DNA of 36,042 nucleotides from the NCBI RefSeq assembly GCF_052119585.1, contig NZ_JBGQOJ010000028.1:1-36042 (forward strand), read 5' to 3'. The stretch comes from JBGQOJ01 sp052119585 (GTDB lineage Bacteria; Pseudomonadota; Alphaproteobacteria; Rhodobacterales; Rhodobacteraceae). Below the pieces are notes generated by a model, which was not told where the DNA came from, made no database searches, and was given only the letters and a program-made list of their open reading frames with translations. Position 1 is the first letter of the stretch; every line of letters starts with the position of its first letter. This document shows positions 16,649 through 25,090 of this stretch, piece after piece. The position numbers were made by a program, and so were the translations under genes.

Positions 16649-17374
16649 ATGAGATTACAGGGTAAAAAAGCCTTTATCACCGCAGCGGGCCAAGGCATAG
16701 GCCGCGCCATCGCCGAGGCCTATATCGCAGAAGGTGCCATCGTCACCGCGACCGACCTGAACGGCGACCTGCTGACCGGGATCGGTGCCGCACATGCCTT
16801 TGCGCTGGATGTCACCGACAAGGCCGCGCTGCAATCCGCCGTCACAGCCGCCGCCCCTGACATTCTGGTGAACTGCGCCGGGTTCGTCCACGCCGGCAGC
16901 ATCGCCGAGGCAACAGACCCAGAGTTCGACTTTGCGATGAATCTGAACGTCAGGTCGCAATTCCATTCGATGCAGGCCGCCCTGCCCGGCATGGTGGAAC
17001 GCGGCACTGGCGCAATCGTCAATATCGCCTCGGTCGCCTCGTCGATCATCGCCGCCCCGAACCGCTTTATCTACGGCATGTCCAAGGCGGCGATCATCGG
17101 CATGACCAAATCCGTGGCGCTGGACTATGTCGCGCGCGGCATCCGCTGCAACTGCATCTGCCCCGGCACGATTGAAAGCCCCTCGCTTCAGGATCGGCTG
17201 CGGGCAACGGGCGACTATGACGCCGCCCGCGCCGCCTTTGTCGCCCGTCAGCCGATGGGCCGCATCGGCCAACCCCCCGAAATCGCGGCGCTTGCGCTGT
17301 ATCTCGGTTCTGACGAAAGCTCGTTCACCACGGGTCAGGCGCATGTGATCGACGGCGGTTGGGCGACCGGCTAG
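16649..17374 (+). CDS. Short-chain dehydrogenase (2-keto-3-deoxy-L-fuconate dehydrogenase-like)
   Basis: 241 residues. The cofactor motif is TAAGQGIGRA (about 11-20), NCAG follows near residues 75-78, and the catalytic Tyr and Lys are in YGMSKAA with the Ser in IASVASS. The C-terminal segment with CNCICPGTIESPSL and the DGGWATG end resemble the SDR subgroup that oxidises 2-keto-3-deoxy-L-fuconate or related 3-deoxy acids. That would be the logical next step after the UxaA-type dehydratase. It starts 4 nt after the previous stop with AAGGA inside the end of the upstream gene, so it is translationally coupled. The subgroup call is from memory of motifs and moderately secure; the SDR call is firm. 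Confidence 0.85.
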   Translation: MRLQGKKAFITAAGQGIGRAIAEAYIAEGAIVTATDLNGDLLTGIGAAHAFALDVTDKAALQSAVTAAAPDILVNCAGFVHAGSIAEATDPEFDFAMNLNVRSQFHSMQAALPGMVERGTGAIVNIASVASSIIAAPNRFIYGMSKAAIIGMTKSVALDYVARGIRCNCICPGTIESPSLQDRLRATGDYDAARAAFVARQPMGRIGQPPEIAALALYLGSDESSFTTGQAHVIDGGWATG

Positions 17375-17387
17375 GGCCGCGCACCTC

Positions 17388-18290
17388 ATGGCAACGGCCA
17401 CCCCCCGCGAGGATAAAACCGCCCTTGGACTTGCGGCCATGGCACTGGCGGTTCTGTTTTTCACGATGATCGACACATCGGCGAAATGGCTGCTGTTGGC
17501 GGGTCTGCCCGCGCTTCAGATCGTTTTCGCCCGCTATGCCGGCCATTTTCTGATGTCGCTGATCATGTTCGTGCCAAAGCACGGGCTGGCGCCGTTCCAT
17601 TCCAACAGCCCCTGGAAGCAGTTTCTGCGGTCCGCGTTCCTGCTGGGCAGCACGATCCTGAATTTCACCGCGTTGAACTATCTGCCGATCACCGTCACCA
17701 CCACGATCATGTTCGCAGGGCCGATCGCGGTGACACTGTTGTCGATCCCCATTCTGGGAGAGGTCGTAGGCCGCCAGCGGATCATCGCCGTCTGCACCGG
17801 TTTCATCGGTGTGATCGTGGTGATGCAGCCCTGGGGCGTGTCCTTTCACCCTGCGATGCTTCTGTCGTTGGCCGCGCTGGTCATTGCCGCGCTTTATTTC
17901 ATCATGACGCGCATGCTGGCGGGCGTGGAAACCAACGCCACCAGCCAGATCTGGAGCAGCGGCATCCCGACCCTGTGCATCGCGCCCTTTGCCTGGCAGC
18001 ATTGGGTCTGGCCCAGCGGGCCGCTGGAAATCGCCGTGTTTTTCGCCATCGGGGCCTTCGCCGCCTTCGGGCATACGGCGGCAACCTTTGCGCACCGCCT
18101 GACCGACGCGTCGATCCTTGCGCCCGTGGTTTACATCCAGCTGTTCCTTGCGGGGGCCGTGGGCATCGTGGTGTTCAACACCTACCCGACGATCTGGACC
18201 CTTGTCGGCGGCCTGATCATCATCGCCGCAGGCATCCACATCTGGTACCGTGAGCAGCAAAAGGGGCTGATGCCAAAACCCCGCCTGTAA
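17388..18290 (+). CDS. EamA/DMT-family transporter
   Basis: 300 residues with about ten hydrophobic helices in two repeats of five, the two-fold EamA design. The second-repeat signature GFIGVIVVMQPWG is visible. Such proteins export amino acids, purines or other small metabolites across the inner membrane; substrate cannot be predicted. It follows the SDR gene by 13 bp in the same operon, so it may export a pathway intermediate or by-product. Confidence 0.82.
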   Translation: MATATPREDKTALGLAAMALAVLFFTMIDTSAKWLLLAGLPALQIVFARYAGHFLMSLIMFVPKHGLAPFHSNSPWKQFLRSAFLLGSTILNFTALNYLPITVTTTIMFAGPIAVTLLSIPILGEVVGRQRIIAVCTGFIGVIVVMQPWGVSFHPAMLLSLAALVIAALYFIMTRMLAGVETNATSQIWSSGIPTLCIAPFAWQHWVWPSGPLEIAVFFAIGAFAAFGHTAATFAHRLTDASILAPVVYIQLFLAGAVGIVVFNTYPTIWTLVGGLIIIAAGIHIWYREQQKGLMPKPRL

Positions 18291-18337
18291 CCGCGCACTA
18301 ATAACCGTCTTGTCACCACCACCCAGGAGAGACCTGA

Positions 18338-18934
18338 ATGAAACTGTTCTACTCGCCCGCGTCGCCTTATGTGCGCAAAGTCATGGTTCTGGCCCTTGAA
18401 ACTGGGCAGGACGTGGAACAGCTTGCATCTGCGGCAAGCCCCATCGCGCGGGACAAGACCATTGCCGCCAGCAACCCGACCGGCAAAGTGCCCACAGCCC
18501 TGACAGATGACGGCCCCCTGTATGACAGCCGCGTCATTTGCCAATACCTCGACGCACAGCACAGTGGCCCGCCGATGTATCCCGCCGCAGGCCCGTCGCG
18601 CTGGACAACCCTGCGCCGCGAAGCCTTGGCAGACGGGCTTTTGGATGCGGCATTGTTGGCCCGCTATGAAACCGCAATGCGCCCCGCTGAAAAACGCTGG
18701 CCAGAGTGGCTGCAAGGGCAGATCGACAAGATCGACGCGTCGCTTGACCAGCTTGAAACCGAAACGGCATCCTTTGCGGGCGTCGATGCCGGCCTTATCG
18801 CGATCGGTTGCGCCATCGGCTATCTTGATTTCCGGTTCCCCGATCACGACTGGCGCGCGTCCCGCCCGGGTCTGGCCAACTGGTATGCCGTCTTTGCGCA
18901 GCGGCCTTCGATGCAGGCCACCCTACCGCAGTGA
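18338..18934 (+). CDS. Glutathione S-transferase family protein
   Basis: 198 residues. An N-terminal thioredoxin-like domain (KLFYSPASPYVRKVM, with GKVPTAL giving the cis-Pro and DSRVICQYLD the glutathione-contacting Asp-Ser) is followed by a helical C-terminal domain. GGAGAG precedes the ATG. It is the last gene of the TRAP operon before a strong terminator. A role in detoxification or in a glutathione-dependent step of the pathway is possible; the substrate is unknown. Confidence 0.83.
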   Translation: MKLFYSPASPYVRKVMVLALETGQDVEQLASAASPIARDKTIAASNPTGKVPTALTDDGPLYDSRVICQYLDAQHSGPPMYPAAGPSRWTTLRREALADGLLDAALLARYETAMRPAEKRWPEWLQGQIDKIDASLDQLETETASFAGVDAGLIAIGCAIGYLDFRFPDHDWRASRPGLANWYAVFAQRPSMQATLPQ

Positions 18935-18946
18935 CCTTATGCACAT

Positions 18947-18990
18947 CCGCCGCGGCAACAGGAAAACCGCCCCGTTGCCGCGGCGGTTTT
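18947..18990 (+). terminator. Strong intrinsic terminator after the TRAP operon
   Basis: CCGCCGCGGCAAC (18,947-18,959) and GTTGCCGCGGCGG (18,974-18,986) form a perfect 13-bp stem with a 14-nt loop, followed by TTTT. It lies between the convergent GST and SDR genes and probably ends the plus-strand operon. The minus side has a weaker T context. Confidence 0.8.
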
Positions 18991-18998
18991 GTCTTGCG

Positions 18999-19733
18999 TC
19001 AGCCGCGCCCGATAAACGGCATCGCGGTTGCCATGACGGTCATGAACTGCACATTCGCGTCAAGCGGCAGCGACGCCATATGCAGCACCGATTTCGCCAC
19101 ATTCGCACCGTCCATCATCGGCTCTGCCTTGATGGATCCATCCGCTTGCGGCACGCCGCGTGAAATCCGCTCTGACATATCGGACAAGACATTGCCGATG
19201 TCGATCTGACCGCAGGCGATGTTGAAGGTGCGCCCGTCCAGCGACAGCGCGCGCGTCAATCCGGTTACCGCATGTTTCGACATCGTATAGGGCGCCGACC
19301 CAAACCGCGGAACATGGGCCGAAACCGACCCGTTGTTGATGATCCGGCCCCCCTGCGGGTCTTGCTTGCGCATCTGGCCAAAGGCGGCGCGGGCGCAGAG
19401 GAACATCCCGGTGATATTGATATTGCTCAGGTTCAACCAGGCATCGACCGCAATCTCGTCGATCATCTGCGACGGCATGCTGACACCGGCGTTGTTGAAC
19501 AGCGCGTCAACGCGCCCCCACTCTGCAACGGCCTTGCCGAAACCGGCATCCACCGCACCCGGATCGGTCACATCGAACGGCAGCACCAGCGCGTGCGGGT
19601 TGTCGCCCGCCGTTTCCTCAAGCGCGTCCTTGCGCCGCCCGACAAGCCCGACGCGCCAGCCCGCATCCAGAAAGGTATGCGCGGTCAGCCGACCGATGCC
19701 GCTGCCTGCTCCGGTGATGATAATGCTTTTCAT
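18999..19733 (-). CDS. Short-chain dehydrogenase/reductase
   Basis: 244 residues. The cofactor motif is TGAGSGIGRL (about 8-17), NNAG is near residues 85-88, and the catalytic Tyr and Lys are in YTMSKHA with the Ser in NNGSVSAH. GGGGGA sits 6 nt before the ATG, within the 19-bp gap after the IlvD-type dehydratase, so the two are one operon. It probably oxidises or reduces a sugar or sugar acid in the same pathway. No finer call is supported. Confidence 0.85.
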   Translation of the reverse strand: MKSIIITGAGSGIGRLTAHTFLDAGWRVGLVGRRKDALEETAGDNPHALVLPFDVTDPGAVDAGFGKAVAEWGRVDALFNNAGVSMPSQMIDEIAVDAWLNLSNINITGMFLCARAAFGQMRKQDPQGGRIINNGSVSAHVPRFGSAPYTMSKHAVTGLTRALSLDGRTFNIACGQIDIGNVLSDMSERISRGVPQADGSIKAEPMMDGANVAKSVLHMASLPLDANVQFMTVMATAMPFIGRG

Positions 19734-19752
19734 GTCAGTCCCCCAAAAAAAA

Positions 19753-21534
19753 TCAGTGGTTGTCGCGCGGCAGATCCTTGGCGACCTTGTGATAGGCGGT
19801 CGCCAGTTCCAGACAGCCGCCATCGGCAAGCTGCCCGACGTGGGTGCGATAGATTTCCTGCCAGGGTGTCTGGTGATGCAGCACCGGCGCGACCCAGTCG
19901 TCGATCCGCGCCTGCCAGCCCGCCGCATCGACCAGCGCGTTCAGCGTGCTGTCGTTCAGGTTCAGCCGCACCCTGTCGCCCGTCCGCAAATAGGCGAGCC
20001 CGCCCCCGATCACCGATTCAGGCGAGGCGTTCAGGATCGACGGGCTTTCCGATGTGCCCGACTGGCGCCCGTCGCCGACCGTTGGCAGGTGGTTGATGCC
20101 CATCCGCAGAACCGCGTCGGGGGGCTGCATGTTCACCACCTCGGCCGATCCGGGATAGCCGACGCAGCCGACACCGCGAATGAACAGGATGGTCCGCTCG
20201 TCGATCTCCAGCGCGGGGTCGTTGATCCGGTCGTGGTAATCCTCTGGTCCCTCGAACACCACGGCGCGGGCCTCGTAGGTGCCCTCTGCCCCCGGCTCTG
20301 ACAGGAACCGCTTGCGGAAATCGTCCGAGATCACAGATGTTTTCATCAAGGCACTGTCGAACAGGTTGCCCGAAAGAACAAGAAAGCCCGCGTTCTGCCG
20401 CATTGGCTGGGCGCAGGTCTTTATCACCTCGGTGTCCTGACTTTCCCAGCCCTCCAGATTAACCCCGACCGTCTTGCCAGAGGCGGTCATCGCGCCCTCG
20501 TGAATCCGCCCGGCCTTGCGCAGTTCGCCCATCACCGCAGGCACACCGCCCGCGCGGAAAAAGCTTTCGCCAAGGTATTCGCCCGCAGGCTGCATGTTGA
20601 CCAGCAGCGGCACATCAAAGCCGACCGTCTGCCAGTCCTTGACGTTCAGGTCCACGCCGGCATGGCGGGCAATCGCCTGCAAATGCGGCGGCGCGTTGGT
20701 CGATCCGCCAATGGCAGAGTTCACAACAATCGCGTTCTCGAATGCCTCGCGCGTCAGGATGTCGGATGGTTTCAGATCCTCATAGACCATTTCAACGCAG
20801 CGGCGGCCGGTTTCATAGGCCATCGCCATGCGTTCGCGGAACGGCGCGGGAATGGCAGAGTTCCCCGGCAAGCTCATCCCCAGCGCCTCGGCCATGGCGT
20901 TCATCGTGCTGGCGGTGCCCATCGAATTGCAATGCCCCAAAGAGGGCGCAGAGGCACAGACGCGCCCCATAAATTCCTCGTAGTCGATCTTGCCCTCGGA
21001 CAGCAGACGGCGGCTTTCCCAGACGATCGTGCCCGAACCGGCGCGCTTGCCCTTCCACCACCCATCCAGCATCGGCCCGCCATTCAGCGCAATCGCCGGA
21101 ATGTCGACCGTGGCGGCCCCCATCAGCATCGCTGGCGTGGTCTTGTCGCAGCCGGTGGTAAGGACTACTCCGTCGATCGGATAGCCGTGCAGCACCTCGA
21201 CCAGCCCAAGATAGGCAAGGTTCCGGTCCAGCGCCGCCGTTGGCCGCTTGCCGGTTTCCTGAATCGGATGCACCGGAAACTCCATCGGAATGCCCCCCGC
21301 ATCGCGGATGCCCGCCTTGATCCGGTCCACAAGGAACACGTGGATCTTGTTGCAAGGCGCAAGGTCGCTGCCGGTTTGCGCAATCCCGATCACCGGACGT
21401 TCGCCCTGCAACTCTCCCCGGGTATATCCCTGGTTCTGATAGCGCTCGACATACAGCGCCGTCATGCCCGGATTGTTCGGATTATCGAACCACTCCTGAG
21501 AGCGGAATTTTTTGCCCGCGCGGGTATTTGACAT
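19753..21534 (-). CDS. IlvD/Edd-family sugar-acid dehydratase
   Basis: 593 residues from the ATG at 21,534. The start is set by GGGAG upstream and by operator 2, which would lie inside the gene if a longer reading were used. Iron-sulfur and metal ligands are seen in DLAPCNKIH, TTGCDKTTPAM and LGHCNSMGTASTMNAMAEALGMSLPG. The opening (RSQEWFDNPNNPGMTALYVERY) places it in the pentonate/hexonate branch (arabonate, xylonate, gluconate-type dehydratases) rather than true IlvD of branched-chain synthesis. It gives a 2-keto-3-deoxy sugar acid. It leads a two-gene operon with an SDR. Operator 2 is about 80 bp upstream, so it is probably under GntR control. Confidence 0.87.
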   Translation of the reverse strand: MSNTRAGKKFRSQEWFDNPNNPGMTALYVERYQNQGYTRGELQGERPVIGIAQTGSDLAPCNKIHVFLVDRIKAGIRDAGGIPMEFPVHPIQETGKRPTAALDRNLAYLGLVEVLHGYPIDGVVLTTGCDKTTPAMLMGAATVDIPAIALNGGPMLDGWWKGKRAGSGTIVWESRRLLSEGKIDYEEFMGRVCASAPSLGHCNSMGTASTMNAMAEALGMSLPGNSAIPAPFRERMAMAYETGRRCVEMVYEDLKPSDILTREAFENAIVVNSAIGGSTNAPPHLQAIARHAGVDLNVKDWQTVGFDVPLLVNMQPAGEYLGESFFRAGGVPAVMGELRKAGRIHEGAMTASGKTVGVNLEGWESQDTEVIKTCAQPMRQNAGFLVLSGNLFDSALMKTSVISDDFRKRFLSEPGAEGTYEARAVVFEGPEDYHDRINDPALEIDERTILFIRGVGCVGYPGSAEVVNMQPPDAVLRMGINHLPTVGDGRQSGTSESPSILNASPESVIGGGLAYLRTGDRVRLNLNDSTLNALVDAAGWQARIDDWVAPVLHHQTPWQEIYRTHVGQLADGGCLELATAYHKVAKDLPRDNH

Positions 21535-21614
21535 GCCTGAGAACTCCCATTCCAAGTCACCGCCTGCAAATGCAAACCTGCGGTAATCTTTCAGTGCTTG
21601 TGATAGCTTCGTCA

Positions 21615-21628
21615 TTTGGTATACCAAA
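21615..21628. promoter_or_regulatory. Putative GntR operator 2 (IlvD-type dehydratase/small secreted protein)
   Basis: TTTGGTATACCAAA, the same 14 bases as operator 1, lies 81 bp before the dehydratase start on the minus strand and 50 bp before the plus-strand gene at 21,678. Confidence 0.75.
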
Positions 21629-21677
21629 AGCAAGAGCCTTTTTAACCCGACCTGCAGCCCTTGCCAAAGAGGACGCC

Positions 21678-22151
21678 ATGACCAGACACATCCTGATAGG
21701 GCTGATCGCCCTTCTGCCCGTGCAAGCCGCCGCCGGCACCATCGGCAAGTCCGAACAGGTGCAGGCCTGTGTCCTCAGGCAGATCGACGCCGCGGCCCCC
21801 GTCGCCGATTGCGTGAACGAGGCCCAGACCGAATGCCTTGATCTGGTGATGAAGGCCCCGATGGCTTCGGTCGCCTGTTTTCGCGATGCGCGGGACACAT
21901 GGAACGGATATATCGGGGACAGGATGGCGCATATCTCGGCAACCGCGCCCACCGAACTTGCAGGTGTCGCGGGGATTGAGGTCAAATACGACCTCCTGCA
22001 AAACCTGATGCAATGTGACCGGATGATCGACCTGACCCTGCTGCGCGAGGACCCGTCCGAAGCCACAGAAGCGCAAAAAGCGCGGTGCGAGGCGACAGCA
22101 ACCGCGCTGGCCTATGTCAAGCTGCTGCTGCAATCGCGCAACCTGAACTAG
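21678..22151 (+). CDS. Small secreted cysteine-containing protein, unknown
   Basis: 157 residues from the ATG at 21,678 (AGAGGA just upstream). A signal peptide (about 1-18, ending PVQAAAG) leads to a mature protein with several Cys (in QACVLRQ, ADCVNEAQTECLD, VACFRDA, MQCDRM and ARCEAT). The pattern suggests disulfides and a helical periplasmic protein, loosely like LprI-type lysozyme-inhibitor domains, but this resemblance is weak. It stands alone on the plus strand between the minus-strand dehydratase and dehydrogenase genes, and may share operator 2. Confidence 0.6.
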   Translation: MTRHILIGLIALLPVQAAAGTIGKSEQVQACVLRQIDAAAPVADCVNEAQTECLDLVMKAPMASVACFRDARDTWNGYIGDRMAHISATAPTELAGVAGIEVKYDLLQNLMQCDRMIDLTLLREDPSEATEAQKARCEATATALAYVKLLLQSRNLN

Positions 22152-22167
22152 GGCCAGCGCGCCGCAG

Positions 22168-23100
22168 CTACTTGCGGTTCTTTTCCACCAAAGCCCCCAG
22201 ATCGACACCGTTCATCGCGGCGATATGGTCCGACATCATCGGCACGTAATCGGCCCCGTTGCCCTGCGCCTCGACCTGCGCGAAATAGTTGCGAATGGCC
22301 GCCCCCATCGGGTTCACCACCCCTGCGGCTGTGGCCATGTTCGACACATAACGCACGTCCTTACTGGCATTCGTGATCGAGAACTTATGCGCGTCGCGGT
22401 CCCGGCCCACCGCATATTGCATAAAGCTGTCGAAGAACCCGTTGCTCATCCGGCTGCCGCCGATCACCTCTTGCACCGTTTGCGGCGCAAGCCCGACCTT
22501 TGCCGCCAGCGCCAGCGCCTCGCCATACAGCGCGGCATAGCCCATGCCGATGAAATTCATGATCAGCTTCATCTGATGCGCCGATCCGACAGGGCCTATA
22601 TGGGTGATGTTGCCCGACCAGCAGTCGATCACGGGGCGCACCGTTGCAAAGGTGTCGGCGTCCGCGCCAACCATCGCGTCCAATGTGCCCGCCTCGGCCT
22701 CTTTCGGGGTGCGACCCAGCGGCGCGTCAACCAGCGTCATGCCCTTGGCGGCCAGTTCCTCGGCCAGACCCTTGGTCGAGGTCGGGTCTGCGGTGCTGGT
22801 GTCGATCACGATCAACCCGGCCTTGCCCGACGCCAGAATACCATCCGCCCCGCGGATCACGCCCTCGACCTGCGGGCTGTTGGACAGGCAGATGTGGATG
22901 ATGTCACACGCCATCGCCATCTCGCGCGGGGTGGCGGCCTCTGTCGCGCCACGCGCCAACAGGTCTTCGACCGGCTCGCGGTTGCGGTTGCCCTTGACCA
23001 CAAGGGAATAGCCGCCCTTCATGATGTTCGCGGCCATCCCGTGCCCCATGAACCCGACGCCGATAAAGCCGATCACCGGCTTGTTCGCTGTATCACTCAT
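22168..23100 (-). CDS. Beta-hydroxyacid dehydrogenase, HIBADH superfamily (paralogue 2)
   Basis: 310 residues from the ATG at 23,100, with GGGGGA 8-9 nt upstream. The Rossmann motif is GFIGVGFMG (about 11-19). The catalytic Lys is in HQMKLIMNF (about K178). The substrate loop is DAPLGRTP (125-132), as in paralogue 1, instead of the common DAPVSGG. The two copies differ clearly elsewhere, so this is an old duplication or separate acquisition. It lies 23 bp behind idnO on the same strand, hence one operon under operator 3. It should act on a small anionic hydroxy acid or aldehyde; the substrate is unproven. Confidence 0.85.
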   Translation of the reverse strand: MSDTANKPVIGFIGVGFMGHGMAANIMKGGYSLVVKGNRNREPVEDLLARGATEAATPREMAMACDIIHICLSNSPQVEGVIRGADGILASGKAGLIVIDTSTADPTSTKGLAEELAAKGMTLVDAPLGRTPKEAEAGTLDAMVGADADTFATVRPVIDCWSGNITHIGPVGSAHQMKLIMNFIGMGYAALYGEALALAAKVGLAPQTVQEVIGGSRMSNGFFDSFMQYAVGRDRDAHKFSITNASKDVRYVSNMATAAGVVNPMGAAIRNYFAQVEAQGNGADYVPMMSDHIAAMNGVDLGALVEKNRK

Positions 23101-23123
23101 CTCGAAATTCCCCCTTGGGTCTG

Positions 23124-23885
23124 TCAAAGGCTGGCAGTGATCCCACCATCCACATAAAGCGTATGACCATTCACAAAGCCGGACGCGTTCGACGCCAGAA
23201 ACACGCAGGCGCCGACCAATTCCTCGATCCGGCCCCAGCGTCCGGCAGGCGTGCGCTTTTCCAGCCAGGCGCTGAATTCGGGGTCCGCGACAAGCGCCGC
23301 GTTCAGGGGCGTATCGAAATACCCCGGCGCAATCGCATTGCACTGCAACCCCAGCCGCGCCCAATCCGTCGCCATGCCCTTGGTCAGGTTGGCCACAGCG
23401 CCCTTGGTGGCGGTGTAGGGCGCAATGCCCGGACGGGCCATCGCGGTCTGGACGCTGGCGATGTTGATGATCTTTCCCTCGCCCCGCGCAATCATATGTT
23501 TGGCCACAGCCTGACCGACGTTGAACACCGAACTGACGTTGGTGCGCATCAACAGCTCGAACGCCTCTGGCGGAAAATCCTGCAAGGCGGTGCGGTGCTG
23601 CATTCCGGCGTTGTTCACCAGAATGCCAATCGGGCCATGCGCGGCCTCGTATCCATTGACCGCGGACGCCGATGCCGCGTGGTCGGTCACGTCGAACGGC
23701 AGCACGTCAACGGTGTGGCCCTCGGCGCGCAATGTCTCTGCCGCACCCGCCAGACGGTCGGCGTTGCGCGCGTTCAGCACCACCCGCGCGCCCGCCTCTG
23801 CCAGCCCCCGCGACAGCGCCAGACCGATCCCCATGGAAGACCCCGTCACCAGTGCCGTTTTGCCCGTCAGATCAAATAAATTCAT
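23124..23885 (-). CDS. idnO: Gluconate 5-dehydrogenase-like SDR (IdnO type)
   Basis: 253 residues. The opening LFDLTGKTALVTGSSMGIGLALSRGLAEAGA with NARN, the NNAG motif and YTATKGAVANLTKGMATDWA (catalytic Tyr and Lys), ending in YVDGG, match the gluconate 5-dehydrogenase (5-keto-D-gluconate reductase) subgroup. In the idonate pathway this enzyme converts 5-ketogluconate to D-gluconate. The partner idonate 5-dehydrogenase is divergently encoded 170 bp away, with operator 3 between, which strongly supports the pairing. Ribosome site GGGGAAGGGAACAGG. Subgroup assignment is from motif recall. Confidence 0.78.
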   Translation of the reverse strand: MNLFDLTGKTALVTGSSMGIGLALSRGLAEAGARVVLNARNADRLAGAAETLRAEGHTVDVLPFDVTDHAASASAVNGYEAAHGPIGILVNNAGMQHRTALQDFPPEAFELLMRTNVSSVFNVGQAVAKHMIARGEGKIINIASVQTAMARPGIAPYTATKGAVANLTKGMATDWARLGLQCNAIAPGYFDTPLNAALVADPEFSAWLEKRTPAGRWGRIEELVGACVFLASNASGFVNGHTLYVDGGITASL

Positions 23886-23962
23886 CCTGTTCCCTTCCCC
23901 GAAATCACCCCCAGTACACGGCGAACCGCACGACAGGATGAAACGCGTCTTGATGCTTTTGA

Positions 23963-23980
23963 AAAATGGTATACCATTTT
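23963..23980. promoter_or_regulatory. Putative GntR operator 3 (idnO/idnD)
   Basis: AAAATGGTATACCATTTT, an 18-bp perfect palindrome with the same TGGTATACCA core as operators 1 and 2. It sits between the divergent idnO operon and the idnD operon and could control both. Confidence 0.75.
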
Positions 23981-24055
23981 AAAGGCGACACAAGCCGTAA
24001 CTGCCCGCCATTCGGGCATAAGACCTGCCGCACTGTCAGGGGGGACAGAACCGGA

Positions 24056-25090
24056 ATGAAAGCACTTTTTGCCCATGGGGCCAAAGACCTGCGCCTTGGC
24101 GATTGCGAAATCACAGGCCCCGGCCCCGGTCAGGTGCGCGTCGGGTTGGCGCGGGGCGGCATCTGCGGGTCGGACCTGCATTATTACAACCACGGCGGCT
24201 TTGGCACCGTGCGCCTGCGCGAACCGATGATTCTGGGGCACGAGGTGTCTGGCCATATCCTTGAAACCGGCGCGGGCGTTGACGGGTTGAGTGTTGGTGA
24301 TCTGGTGGCGATCTCTCCCTCGCGGCCCTGTGCGCACTGCGAGTATTGCCTGCGCGGGCTGCCGAACCACTGCATGAACATGCGCTTTTACGGCTCTGCC
24401 ATGCCCTTTCCCCATATTCAGGGCGCGTTCCGGCAGGAAATCGTGGCAGAGGCCAGCCAATGCGTTCCCGCCACCGGGCTTAGCCCCGAACAGGCCGCAA
24501 TGGCCGAACCGCTGGCCGTGTGCCTGCACGCGGTCGGGCGGGCGGGGCCGATGCTGGGCAAGCGGGTGCTGATCACCGGATGCGGCCCGATCGGCATCCT
24601 GACCATCCTTGCCGCACGTCGCGCCGGCGCCGCCGAAATCACTGCAACCGACATCACCGACAAGGCGCTGGACTATGCCCGCGCCGCCGGGGCCGACCGT
24701 GCGCTGAACACGCTGGCAGACCCCGATGCGCTGACCCCGGATATGGCGGGCAAGGGCCGCTTTGACGTGCTGATCGAGTGTTCCGGCGCGCAGCCCGCAT
24801 TGGTCAGCGGCATCGCCGCCCTACGCCCCCGCGGCGTGATCGTGCAACTGGGCCTGTCCGGCGACATGTCCCTGCCGATGATGCAGATCACCGCGAAGGA
24901 AATCGAACTGCGCGGCTCGTTCCGCTTTCACGAAGAGTTCGCGACCGGCGTAAAGCTGATGCAGGCCGGTCTGATCGACGTCTCCGCGCTGGTCACGCAC
25001 CGCTTTGCGCTGGTAGATTTCGCCGATGCCTTCCGCATCGCCTCTGACAGAAGCGCATCAATGAAAGTCCAGTTGGACTTTGCCGGATGA
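24056..25090 (+). CDS. idnD: L-idonate 5-dehydrogenase-like zinc alcohol dehydrogenase
   Basis: 344 residues from the ATG at 24,056 (GGGGGACAG upstream). The catalytic zinc ligands are in GGICGSDLHYYNHGG and GHEVSG, and the structural-zinc Cys cluster is in CAHCEYCLRGLPNHC. The stretch MRFYGSAMPFPHIQGAFRQ is typical of IdnD. The nucleotide-binding segment is VLITGCGPIGILTI. It would oxidise L-idonate (or a similar aldonate) at C5 to 5-ketogluconate with NAD(P). It leads a five-gene plus-strand operon (idnD, LysE, FAH, SMP-30, DenD) and overlaps the LysE gene by 4 bp. Confidence 0.8.
   Translation: MKALFAHGAKDLRLGDCEITGPGPGQVRVGLARGGICGSDLHYYNHGGFGTVRLREPMILGHEVSGHILETGAGVDGLSVGDLVAISPSRPCAHCEYCLRGLPNHCMNMRFYGSAMPFPHIQGAFRQEIVAEASQCVPATGLSPEQAAMAEPLAVCLHAVGRAGPMLGKRVLITGCGPIGILTILAARRAGAAEITATDITDKALDYARAAGADRALNTLADPDALTPDMAGKGRFDVLIECSGAQPALVSGIAALRPRGVIVQLGLSGDMSLPMMQITAKEIELRGSFRFHEEFATGVKLMQAGLIDVSALVTHRFALVDFADAFRIASDRSASMKVQLDFAG

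Noticed and set aside
21535..21633. Longer N-terminus for the IlvD/Edd-type dehydratase
   Set aside because: It would place operator 2 inside the gene and add residues not expected in the family; the ATG at 21,534 has a ribosome site and the family-typical start.
23101..23364. 88-residue N-terminal extension of the second beta-hydroxyacid dehydrogenase
   Set aside because: It overlaps idnO on the same strand in another frame; the Rossmann motif begins right after the ATG at 23,100.
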